A stretch of 7,025 bases of DNA, from assembly GCA_030064795.1 (NCBI GenBank), contig JASJEI010000421.1:1-7025 (forward strand), given 5' to 3'. The notes below the pieces were generated by a model, which saw only the letters and a program-made list of their open reading frames with translations, was not told the origin of the DNA and did not search any database. Origin of the DNA: Pleurocapsa sp. MO_226.B13 (GTDB taxonomy: Bacteria; Cyanobacteriota; Cyanobacteriia; Cyanobacteriales; Xenococcaceae). Positions 1 through 6,094 of this stretch are shown in pieces. Each line of letters opens with the position of its first letter. Position 1 is the first letter of the stretch. The translations under genes and the position numbers were made by a program.

Positions 1-20
1 CCTCCAGAACTGGATTTCCT

Positions 21-84
21 CCCAAGGCTTATTTTCAATAATTTTGGCTTAATGACAATCGATAACGGGAAAATAAGCCTTGGG
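21..84. repeat. 16-bp perfect inverted repeat, 32-nt loop
   Basis: The arms at 21-36 (CCCAAGGCTTATTTTC) and 69-84 (GAAAATAAGCCTTGGG) are perfect reverse complements separated by 32 nt. A 16-bp arm match this close is very unlikely by chance. No T-run follows, so it does not look like a simple terminator. It may be the end of a small mobile element or a hairpin repeat inserted just upstream of the gene fragment that follows. A HIP1 octamer lies nearby at 99-106. Its role is not known. Confidence 0.75.
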
Positions 85-110
85 GAATCGGTGGTTTAGC
101 GATCGCTTTA

Positions 111-383
111 TTGAAAAAAAGATCCCGTGAAAAGTCAGATGGATATGCACTGACCAATGTAGGCCGATTCGACATTCCCACAAGCTACGGACCGCTCGAA
201 CTAGAGGCAGTGTATGGTCCCCTGTTCTACTCGGACATCGAAGAGAAGATGGTAGGCGTGATAACGGTTGGGGGGCGACTGTCGTTTCTGCATGCAAGTA
301 ACGAGTCTGTAGTCAGCGATGCCACTCGCTTGCAGGAATCTGCCATGAGGCATCTGGAGACGGCAATTGGAGGAAACACATAA
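111..383 (+). pseudogene. C-terminal fragment of a condensation/PapA-like acyltransferase domain
   Basis: The reading frame is open from 66 to the TAA at 381-383; the only usable start is TTG at 111, which has no convincing ribosome binding site, so this is probably a 5'-truncated gene. From about residue 14 the protein reads ALTNVGRFDIP, SYGPLELE, then VGVITVGGRLSFLHASNE, and ends in an amphipathic helix. This pattern (Asn-x-Gly-Arg, Ile-Pro, a Leu-Glu-rich strand, then a Gly-rich strand pair and final helix) resembles the last 70 or so residues of condensation-domain and PapA-type acyltransferases, recognised from memory rather than by search. The family is normally 400-450 aa, so the catalytic HHxxxD part is absent. 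The DNA is clearly richer in G+C than the rest of the window, and the stop codon sits in an attC-like site, suggesting transferred DNA. A whole small cassette protein remains possible. Confidence 0.45.
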
Positions 384-435
384 CCAGTCGCTGCAGGGGA
401 CGCGCTAATGCACGCCCCTGAGCTCAACGTTTGGC
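378..435 (+). other. attC-like integron recombination site
   Basis: This 58-nt element begins in the stop codon of the preceding gene (ACATAAC, 378-384, R''-like) and ends in GTTTGGC (429-435, R'-like; consensus GTTRRRY with one mismatch). Between them lies a hairpin with attC architecture: 390-392 pairs with 421-423, 394-399 with 415-420, 401-402 with 413-414, and 404-405 with 410-411, with a TAAT loop. G393 and A400 are extrahelical, both on the same arm, as in known attC sites. A 5-nt unpaired spacer separates stem and R boxes on each side. The R boxes themselves pair poorly (4 of 7), so the site may be degenerate. No integrase gene is in the window. The following 436-585 shows no credible gene. 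Confidence 0.6.
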
Positions 436-585
436 CGCACTGCTGGTATCGCACGTGGATATTGACATGCTGAGCTCAGAGCAAGATTCAGCATCAACCA
501 GATATTGTATGAGAGGGAGATCGCAATTCGGTTATACGATTTGATTTACGGTTCGACTCTTAGCTGATGTTCCTACGCAACAGAT

Positions 586-1430
586 GGTTGTGTCGCAAAA
601 ATTAGAGTAAGACAGCAAAAATCGTAAGAGAAGAAGAGATTTAGGCAGCTAATCCAAAGATTTGATTAATGAAAGATATCTGTCCCATGACATCTCCTTT
701 TTCCACATCTTGGATTTGTCCCTTACGAATCATGCTCATCGCTTCGTAGCCTTTGATCGTTCTTCGGGCTGAATTAAAGGAGCCAAAGCTCATCCCAGGA
801 TTAATCAGATGTTTCACGCTACGATGATCCTGCTCAACCATATTATTCAAGTACTTGACCTGTCTGAGTTCGGTATCTTCAGGTAAAATGCTAGACTTCT
901 TGAGCTGCTCAGTTGCAGGGGGATCAGAAGGATTCTTATCGACATTGATTACTCTAGGTTCTTGAGTATGAGTCGCTTTGAGTGCTTTGATCAAGAAGCG
1001 TTTGGCAGCATTTGTATCTCGTTTCGCTGTCAAGAGAAAGTCCAGAGTATTACCTTCACTATCGACGGCACGATACAAATACTTCCACTGTTTCTTGACC
1101 TTCACGTAAGTCTCGTCCACACGCCAAGAATCATTGGTGGGCTTGAGATAAGTGCGACAACGCCGATCTAGTTCTGGACCATAACGAAGTATCCAGCGAT
1201 TAATGGTGCTATGGTCAACTTCGAGTCCTCGCTCTAGCATCATTGACTCCAAATTCCTGTAGCTGAGAGGATAACGGCAATACCAGCGTACATTCAGTAG
1301 GATAATTTCAGATTGAAAATGTCGCCATTTAAAGGGTTGAGATGAAACCATTAACCAGAGTTAAGCCAGAGTCCGCAAATTCTTAAACTAACACTTTCTG
1401 CTACTCTATCCTGGTTTTTGCGACACAACC
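586..1430 (-). mobile_element. IS6-family insertion sequence, copy 1 (845 bp)
   Basis: The element is bounded by perfect 16-bp terminal inverted repeats, GGTTGTGTCGCAAAAA at 586-601 and its complement at 1415-1430. It contains one intact transposase on the minus strand. Size, the GGTTxTGTxGCAAA-type ends and the DDE transposase are typical of the IS6 (IS26/IS240) family. The 8-bp flanks, CAACAGAT on the left and CAAAAAAC on the right, do not match, so no target duplication remains. It differs from the other two elements in both end sequence and protein. Confidence 0.9.
641..1351 (-). CDS. IS6-family DDE transposase, intact
   Basis: The product is 236 aa, the normal size for this family. It catalyses replicative transposition and cointegrate formation of its IS. 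An N-terminal helix-turn-helix region (about residues 28-55, SYRNLE...DHSTINRW) is followed by the catalytic core: Asp79 in RVDETY, Asp138 in INVDKN and Glu173 in MVEQDHR, giving D-x58-D-x34-E, with Lys180 seven residues after the Glu as in DDE(K) enzymes. The ATG at 1349-1351 is chosen because the N-terminus (QPFKWRHFQ) aligns with the other two transposases here. No Shine-Dalgarno is obvious. PSDPPA replaces the usual PAYPxA just after the second Asp, a possible weakening change, but the frame is complete. It is the only unbroken transposase in the window. Confidence 0.93.
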   Translation of the reverse strand: MVSSQPFKWRHFQSEIILLNVRWYCRYPLSYRNLESMMLERGLEVDHSTINRWILRYGPELDRRCRTYLKPTNDSWRVDETYVKVKKQWKYLYRAVDSEGNTLDFLLTAKRDTNAAKRFLIKALKATHTQEPRVINVDKNPSDPPATEQLKKSSILPEDTELRQVKYLNNMVEQDHRSVKHLINPGMSFGSFNSARRTIKGYEAMSMIRKGQIQDVEKGDVMGQISFINQIFGLAA

Positions 1431-1469
1431 CAAAAAACGGTTCTGTTGCAAAAAACTTGAGGCAGGCTT

Positions 1470-1483
1470 GTAGTATACTTTAG
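1470..1483 (+). promoter_or_regulatory. Candidate -10 region of IS copy 2
   Basis: The TATACT at 1474-1479 begins at base 36 of the element. In copy 3 the same position carries TACAAT (complement of 6886-6891) within a similar context (GTAG-x-ATAC). Conservation between diverged copies about 25 nt before the transposase ATG suggests a promoter -10. No good -35 box at 16-18 bp is seen; TTGCAA in the terminal repeat is 22 bp away. Confidence 0.25.
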
Positions 1484-1505
1484 CTGCAAGCGACCAGTAG
1501 AACTA

Positions 1506-2217
1506 ATGAACTCAAAACAGCCATTTAAATGGAAACATTTTCAGGGAGAAATTATTTTACGCGCGCGTTCGCTGGTATCTCAAATATGCCCTCAGTTACA
1601 GAAATCTCGAAGAAATAATGATGGAAAGAGGTCTATCTGTAGAGCACACTACGATTTACAGATGGGTGATGATTTATGCTCCAGAAATAGATAAAAGAAG
1701 TAGAAAGTATCTCAAGCCAACTAATGATTCAATGCGAGTAGATGAAACTTATATCAAGGTGAAGGGGAAATGGAAATATTTGTATCGCGCAGTAGATAGT
1801 AATGGTGAAACTTTAGATTTTATGTTTAGTGCTAAGAGAGATAGTCAAGCAGCCAAAAGATTTTTAACAAAAGTGATCAAAGCTAAACATAACAAGCAAC
1901 CTAGAGTAATAAATGTAGACCAGAATCCAGCCTACCCACCAGCGATTGAAGACCTAAAAAAGTCAGGATTATTATCTACTGACTGTGAACTAAGGCAGAA
2001 TAAATATCTGAATAATATAATTGAACAAGACCATAGATTCCCGAAAAAGTTGGCAAAGTACAAGTCATATTTTCAATTCTTCCACACAGCATGGCGAACA
2101 TTGAAAGGATATGAAATTATGAACGTAATTCGGAAAGGTCAAGTTAAAAATATAGCTTCATGTGACATTTTAAGTCAAAGAGACTTTATCCACTCTCTCT
2201 TTGGGATTACTGTCTAA
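1506..2217 (+). CDS. IS6-family DDE transposase with internal frame break
   Basis: The protein is encoded in two overlapping frames. An N-terminal frame starts at ATG 1506 (QPFKWKHFQGEIILR) and would stop at 1692-1694. The rest of the transposase, from VRWYLKYALSYRNLEE onward, is one frame further (+1) and runs to TAA 2215-2217. The switch falls in the 7 nt CGCGCGC at 1560-1566, between the Leu codon TTA and the Val codon GTT, where 6 nt would keep the frame. Numbered from the ATG at 1618, the catalytic residues are Asp42, Asp101 and Glu136 (x58, x34), with Lys143. NDSMRVDETY has Met where the relatives have Trp. Copy 3 has the same break at the same place. It could be an inactive gene, or could use recoding or an internal start at 1618 that would lack part of the helix-turn-helix. 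Confidence 0.88.
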
Positions 2218-2271
2218 AAATTAGTTAACCACAGAGTTTTTCTGTTCGTTTGAATTTTTTGCAACAGAACC

Positions 2272-3457
2272 GGCTGGAGACTTAAAAGCCTTTTTGAGCC
2301 GTAGCACTGATGCTTACCGAGTTCCTTACGGCAAAGCGACTAAAGACTTTCCCCGACATTCGATTATCGTTGGCTCGGTTAACGATTCTAGTTTTCTGGC
2401 AGATCCTACAGGTAGTCGTCGCTACTGGGTTATTCCAGTTAAAGTGTCCGAGATTGATACCGCTTTACTTGCTCAAGAACGTGACGGCATCTGGGCAGCA
2501 GCAGTTGCAGCTTATAAACAAGGTGAAACATGATGGCTTGATAAAAAAGAGGAGAAACAAAATTTAGGCAACAACTCTAAATTCGAGATTGTTGATGAGT
2601 GGGCAGGCTACGTGTTCGAATATGTTAAAAATCGCTTCTCAGTTTCTATATCTGAATTGCTATTAAACGTTTTTGGGTTCGACCTGAACAAAATCGATAA
2701 ACGGGCGCAGATGCGAGTCTCTAATATTCTTCAGACTCTTAACTGGCGAAAAATTGGTCAACGCCAGCATCAAGGACGCAGACAAGTGGTTTGGGAATTA
2801 GCGACTACACCTAATGGGGGTGTAGTTGAGGTATTGCAACCTAAAACCCAATCACAGCAAGAGATATCTATACCTACTATACCTACTACACCTGTTTCTG
2901 AAACTTTTACTTCAAAGTCCATTGAAGTGGTAAATAATGAGAATATAAACTCTGAGTCGGAAAACCAGAACCTGCCTGTAAAACCTATGCAAAGTGAGGG
3001 ATCTACACCTGATTCTAGACCTGAGCCAAGAGGTATAGATCGGGCTAAAACATGGTCAAATTATCCTCATCCGAGTAAAGATCGACGCACAATTGAAAAT
3101 CGAGGGAATAAAGTGCGAGAAAGAATACTTAATTGTAATAATTCAGGAGAATTAATCAAACTGTACGCTTGTGGCAAAATTACCGCAGCAGAGATTGATT
3201 GGCTGAGGGAAAACTACTTAACTTCTGTCCAATGCGCTCGTTTAACCGAAATTGAAAATACTCAGCAGGGGAAGATCTTGAAGCAAAATCCTTTTTTGGA
3301 GTTAAAAGAACAGATTACCAAACACGCTAAACGAATCGGCTGGACACAAGAAAATGCCATAGCGTACATGAGAAAACACTACGGCGTAACCAATCGAATA
3401 GAAATGTCGATTGCTCAACTGACCGATCTAAGGGATCGTCTGGCTCAAATTGCTTAA
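2272..3457 (+). pseudogene. vapE: VapE-like (VirE family) replication ATPase, 5'-truncated with in-frame TGA
   Basis: The frame is open directly from the IS right end: AGDLKAFLSRSTDAYRVPYG, then DFPRHSIIVGSVNDSSFLADP, then TGSRRYWVIPV. These are hallmark segments near the C-terminal end of the virulence-associated E ATPase domain (sensor Asn in GSVND, Arg pair in SRRYW), found in primase/helicase proteins of plasmids, phages and satellites. The Walker A part is missing, removed with the IS. TGA at 2531-2533 interrupts GET-stop-WL, where relatives have GExWWL, so a TGG to TGA change is likely. The same frame continues for 307 residues: a winged-helix-like segment (2612-2800), a Ser/Pro/Glu/Asn-rich linker, and a C-terminal region ending GWTQENAIAYMRKHYG...QLTDLRDRL, of a kind I recall from other cyanobacterial accessory proteins. 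The 3' part could be made alone from ATG-less starts but is probably dead. Confidence 0.82.
2804..2826 (+). repeat. Short hairpin inside the VapE-like gene
   Basis: ACTACACC (2804-2811) and GGTGTAGT (2819-2826) are perfect inverted repeats around a 7-nt loop, at the junction between the winged-helix-like part and the low-complexity linker. ACTACACC recurs at 2885-2892, next to two tandem 9-mers ATACCTACT (2870-2887). This may simply reflect linker codons. Confidence 0.4.
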
Positions 3458-3458
3458 A

Positions 3459-3675
3459 ATGTCAACGATCCTTAAAGTTGATCCAGGTTGTTGGAAAAAT
3501 GGAAAGCAGCATTAGAGTATGATTATTCAATCGATGATCTGAAGAAAATCTTAAAGCGTGATGGAGGAAGGTTCCAAATCATGTCATTAATAAGTATTAC
3601 GAATACTTACCAGAATCACTTCCGACAACAGAAGAAGGATTTGTTGCAATTCAAGAAGTAGAATGTTTCTCCTAA
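3459..3675 (+). pseudogene. Small unrecognised gene with two frameshifts
   Basis: An ATG at 3459 begins 1 bp after the VapE stop, as in a translationally coupled operon. Three frames join into one plausible protein of about 72 residues: MSTILKVDP (3459-3485), then LLEKWKAALEYDYSIDDLKK and ILKRDGG (3488-3568), then KVPNHVINKYYEYLPESLP and TTEEGFVAIQEVECFS ending at TAA 3673-3675. Each junction moves the frame by the same step (-1), as expected from two single-base deletions, near 3485-3490 and near 3566-3572. The reconstructed product is small, mostly helical and acidic at the end. I do not recognise the family. An uninterrupted 56-aa reading (TTG 3491 to TAG 3661) exists, but its last part looks less protein-like than the alternative frame. 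Confidence 0.4.
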
Positions 3676-3732
3676 CCATAACTTCTCTCAGACCAATTAG
3701 TCGTCAAATATAAGGTAAAAAAAAGTCATAAT

Positions 3733-4776
3733 ATGTCTGTCGTCAAATCAGATCTTCAGAAACTAGAAGCCCTACTTAAATCTGCAACAAACCAAAGGCA
3801 GCGAAAGATGTACCAGTGCCTATTGGATAAGGCTCGAAAAGAGATAGCTCATCAAGAATCTGCACAGTCAGAAGAAGATAAACGTGCAGATAATTTGAGT
3901 TCTCGCAGCCCAGCCCCAAGGAGTGATCAACCTGTGGAGGATAATCGTAAACAGAAAAAGCAGAAGAAACAGAAAACCGAGCAAGCATTGTCAACCACGG
4001 ATCTTAAAAGCGTGGAGATGGCTGAGTTAGCCCAAAGTAGCGATTTGTCAGCCGATACTAAAGAGCCTGTTCAAGAGCTAGATCAATCCCAAGGCGAGTC
4101 ACAATCGAAGTTAGTAGAACAGCCAAATATTTTTCAGGCAGTCGGTTCGATTAAGTGTACTCCCAAAATAAAAGAGGACAAACTGTTCATCACTATTGGC
4201 GATCGCGAATATGAATTGAAAAGAGGCGTAAGATGGTCGCATAAACATTTTGACCAACTCAAAGAAGAAATTGAACAGAATGGCTCAACAGAAGTGTGCT
4301 TAAGAGTTTACCCGAACATTATCCACGACTCTGAGAATAAAGAAATTCGTTACTGGTTTACTTTAGTCAAAGCGAATCTAGAAAGATCGGACTCTCTTTC
4401 TGAAGATGAAGGTTTTATCTTTCGCGGTATTTGGCAGTATGTTTCTTACTGCTGTGACCCTGTAATTTCTGTCTATCGTAATATCGATAATTTGAAGTTT
4501 TACCACAGGCTATCGTTTAAGGCTAAAAAGGCTTTTGCCAGACCAATGGATTTTCCTGTGGTTTGGTCTGCTCCTGTTAAACCGTTTCAATATAATCCTG
4601 AACTAAACCAAAAAGAGCAGATGACTCGCTATTTTGTTCAGGTTCGAGCTGTTTTTGAAGACGGTCGCTTCAAAGTGGTTGAAATTATTTCTGAAGCGAC
4701 TTTGGATATTCCCAAATATATCAAGCCACCGAGAAACAAAACTAAAAGTCAGTCACAGAGCGTCAAAAAAAATTAA
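3733..4776 (+). CDS. Hypothetical protein, charged coiled N-terminus plus conserved-looking C-terminal domain
   Basis: The gene is complete: 347 aa from ATG 3733 to TAA, the largest intact non-transposase gene in the window. Residues 1-45 (LQKLEALLKS...LLDKARKEIAHQE) form a short coiled-coil-like helix pair. Residues 45-130 are low-complexity and polar, with a Lys/Gln patch (KQKKQKKQK) that could bind nucleic acid. From about residue 135 a compact beta-rich domain follows (KLFITIGDREYELKRGVRW, EVCLRVYPNI, WQYVSYCCDPVISVYRN, FPVVWSAPVKPFQYN, RYFVQVRAVFEDGRF), and the tail is basic. No signal peptide or membrane segment is seen. I do not recognise the family; the strand pattern would fit an OB-like or similar nucleic-acid-binding fold, but that is inference. 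It lies downstream of the VapE-like remnant in the same direction, so a role in the same plasmid or island is possible. AAGG at 3712-3715 is too far upstream to be a normal ribosome binding site. Confidence 0.85.
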   Translation: MSVVKSDLQKLEALLKSATNQRQRKMYQCLLDKARKEIAHQESAQSEEDKRADNLSSRSPAPRSDQPVEDNRKQKKQKKQKTEQALSTTDLKSVEMAELAQSSDLSADTKEPVQELDQSQGESQSKLVEQPNIFQAVGSIKCTPKIKEDKLFITIGDREYELKRGVRWSHKHFDQLKEEIEQNGSTEVCLRVYPNIIHDSENKEIRYWFTLVKANLERSDSLSEDEGFIFRGIWQYVSYCCDPVISVYRNIDNLKFYHRLSFKAKKAFARPMDFPVVWSAPVKPFQYNPELNQKEQMTRYFVQVRAVFEDGRFKVVEIISEATLDIPKYIKPPRNKTKSQSQSVKKN

Positions 4777-4788
4777 TTGAAGTGAATT

Positions 4789-5019
4789 TTGAACAACCAA
4801 AGTTACAGGAGACTTGTTTTTCAGCTAAAATCAAGCTCAAAAAAATGTTGTGTAAAAATTGATGGCTGCATGACAATCATAAAGTATTTTGATTTTCAAA
4901 TACTACAGTGTTTTTATGATAGTATTGGAGAAGCAGCACCAAGCTTTTCAAGCGTTATTAAAATCTTCAAGTGCAAGGTTGAGGAGTCAATCGAGGAAAT
5001 TTTCTGGCACATAATGTAA
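4789..5019 (+). CDS. Doubtful small ORF, 76 aa
   Basis: The frame runs from TTG 4789 to TAA 5017-5019, 12 bp after the 347-aa gene. The first in-frame ATG (residue 28) would leave only 49 aa. The composition is plausible for a protein (a Phe/Ile/Lys-rich helical stretch ending VEESIEEIFWHIM), but there is no Shine-Dalgarno ahead of either start and no recognisable motif. It could be a real small gene, a decayed one, or chance. It is listed because it fills most of the 342-bp gap between the two convergent genes. Confidence 0.2.
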   Translation: MNNQSYRRLVFQLKSSSKKCCVKIDGCMTIIKYFDFQILQCFYDSIGEAAPSFSSVIKIFKCKVEESIEEIFWHIM

Positions 5020-5036
5020 GATATGTAACCCAATTT

Positions 5037-5087
5037 CTTAAAAGCTAAAAGCTAAAGGCTAAAAGCTAAGAGCTAAGAGCTTTTAAG
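5037..5087. repeat. Six heptamer tandem repeats bounded by an inverted repeat
   Basis: Six 7-nt units, TAAAAGC with single-base variants (TAAAGGC, TAAGAGC), run from 5039 to 5080. The outer edges CTTAAAAGCT (5037-5046) and AGCTTTTAAG (5078-5087) are perfect 10-bp inverted repeats, so the array can close into a hairpin. Short heptamer arrays of this type are common between genes in filamentous and other cyanobacteria. Lying between convergent genes, it could also act as a bidirectional terminator, although no clean T-run follows the stem. Confidence 0.8.
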
Positions 5088-5118
5088 CAGATACATTTAG
5101 ACGTGCGGAAAGGGAATT

Positions 5119-6060
5119 TTATCTTTCCCATCCCTTAAAATAGTCTGTCGTCTCGTACACAACTATCCCTCGATCATTGGTAACTATCAAATTACCCTCA
5201 AAACGTTCATCCCCACTAAATGTCCCATACTTTTGATCATACTCTTCTTTCGCTAGATACACTGCATTATCTTCTATCTGAAAAAATAATATATCTTGAG
5301 GTCGGTACGGTACTCCGAGATATTCAGCCTTTCTTAAACGTGATGAGGCTCTTGTGCATTCACCATCACAGAAAACAGGATGTGATATTTTTATATTGAT
5401 TCCTTCATAAGTTACATCTTCACTAGCTTGAAAATAACCGAAAAATGTATCCCTGTCTTGTAATCCCCGATGTCGCCTGATTAGCTCGTCTTCTTCGATT
5501 TTATCAAAGACAAGTTGAAAAAACTCACTATATGTCTGTTTGACCGAATAGTCTGCTGGCAATCCATTAATTCTTTCTATTTCTCCTAGTATTTTCGGGA
5601 TATATTCAAAAGTGATTTTCCTATCTAAATCATCGCCTTGCTCTCGAACTAAGAGATAGATATTATGGCTACTAGATAATTCAAACATCAGTGTAGAATA
5701 TGAGTTGAGCCCAATTTCATTGGCATATCTTTCATATACGTCAAGAATTGTTGGTTCCCCTTTGTGATAGATATTCAGATCTGCTACCCTTGGAGAATCG
5801 TGAAAAACAATATCAACCGTAAATATTGAATCTGAGGCACCTCCACGCATATACCTGTTAGAAATCTTATATCCATCAGGAATTTTGGAAATCCTTTCTT
5901 CTTCAAAATCGAATAAAAGCGTATTTCCATACTCAAACGAGAGAGCACGAGCACGAGCTCGAAAATGGTCAGCTTTTTCTTTTTCTACCTTCCAATAGGG
6001 TGAGAGCATTAGATCATTTAGAAATTTTTCTTTGTTGTCAACAGTTGGCACATCATACAC
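5119..6060 (-). CDS. Unrecognised 313-aa protein, probably 5'-truncated by IS copy 3
   Basis: The frame runs from GTG 6060 to TAA 5119-5121. The product looks like a soluble, globular, acidic protein with alternating strands and helices (DSIFTVDIVFHDSPRVADLNIY, STLMFELSSSHNIYLLVREQ, NLIVTNDRGIVVYETTDYF) and no signal peptide or membrane segment. A Cys pair occurs in FCDGECTRASSRLRKAEYLG. I do not recognise the family. The GTG has no Shine-Dalgarno, and the frame stays open upstream through 6094 (PKVHTIQRSDA) and on into the IS, so codons before the IS insertion point probably belong to the original gene. The next internal ATG is residue 17, in LNDLMLSPYW. The DNA beyond the IS (6927-7025) does not supply an obvious matching 5' part. 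It is convergent with the 347-aa gene and appears unrelated to it. Whether the shortened product is expressed is unclear. Confidence 0.65.
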   Translation of the reverse strand: MYDVPTVDNKEKFLNDLMLSPYWKVEKEKADHFRARARALSFEYGNTLLFDFEEERISKIPDGYKISNRYMRGGASDSIFTVDIVFHDSPRVADLNIYHKGEPTILDVYERYANEIGLNSYSTLMFELSSSHNIYLLVREQGDDLDRKITFEYIPKILGEIERINGLPADYSVKQTYSEFFQLVFDKIEEDELIRRHRGLQDRDTFFGYFQASEDVTYEGINIKISHPVFCDGECTRASSRLRKAEYLGVPYRPQDILFFQIEDNAVYLAKEEYDQKYGTFSGDERFEGNLIVTNDRGIVVYETTDYFKGWER

Positions 6061-6094
6061 CGCATCGGATCTTTGTATAGTGTGGACTTTTGGG

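Larger units (their letters stand above)
1439..2271 (+). mobile_element. IS6-family insertion sequence, copy 2 (833 bp)
   Basis: Perfect 17-bp terminal inverted repeats, GGTTCTGTTGCAAAAAA at 1439-1455 and its complement at 2255-2271, enclose one transposase gene on the plus strand. The element starts exactly 8 bp after copy 1 and ends inside the VapE-like gene, whose reading frame resumes straight after the right repeat. The flanks CAAAAAAC and GGCTGGAG do not match. It is closely related to copy 3 (similar ends and subterminal DNA) but clearly diverged from it. Confidence 0.92.

Noticed and set aside
49..454. Minus-strand open frames over the GC-richer region
   Set aside because: They overlap the acyltransferase-like fragment and the attC-like hairpin, have low-complexity Ser/Arg/Pro-rich composition and show no motifs.
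460..500. Second attC-like site around the palindrome TGAGCTCA at 471-478
   Set aside because: Only the TGAGCTCA octamer is shared with the first site; there are no R boxes or hairpin of the right form.
962..1171. Open frame on the plus strand inside IS copy 1
   Set aside because: It is antisense to an intact transposase with a complete DDE motif and has no ribosome binding site or protein-like features.
2531..2533. In-frame TGA in the VapE-like gene as selenocysteine or a recoded Trp codon
   Set aside because: It sits where relatives have Trp, the gene is already truncated, no SECIS-like element stands out, and TGA is a stop in cyanobacteria. A simple nonsense mutation explains it.
5039..5080. 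CRISPR array
   Set aside because: The units are contiguous 7-mers without spacers, so this is a simple tandem repeat. No CRISPR-like repeats or cas genes occur in the window.
5107..5128. Short stem GGAAAG/CTTTCC at the 3' end of the minus-strand gene as a terminator
   Set aside because: The stem is only 6 bp with a 10-nt loop, overlaps the stop codon and is not followed by a T-run on the minus strand.
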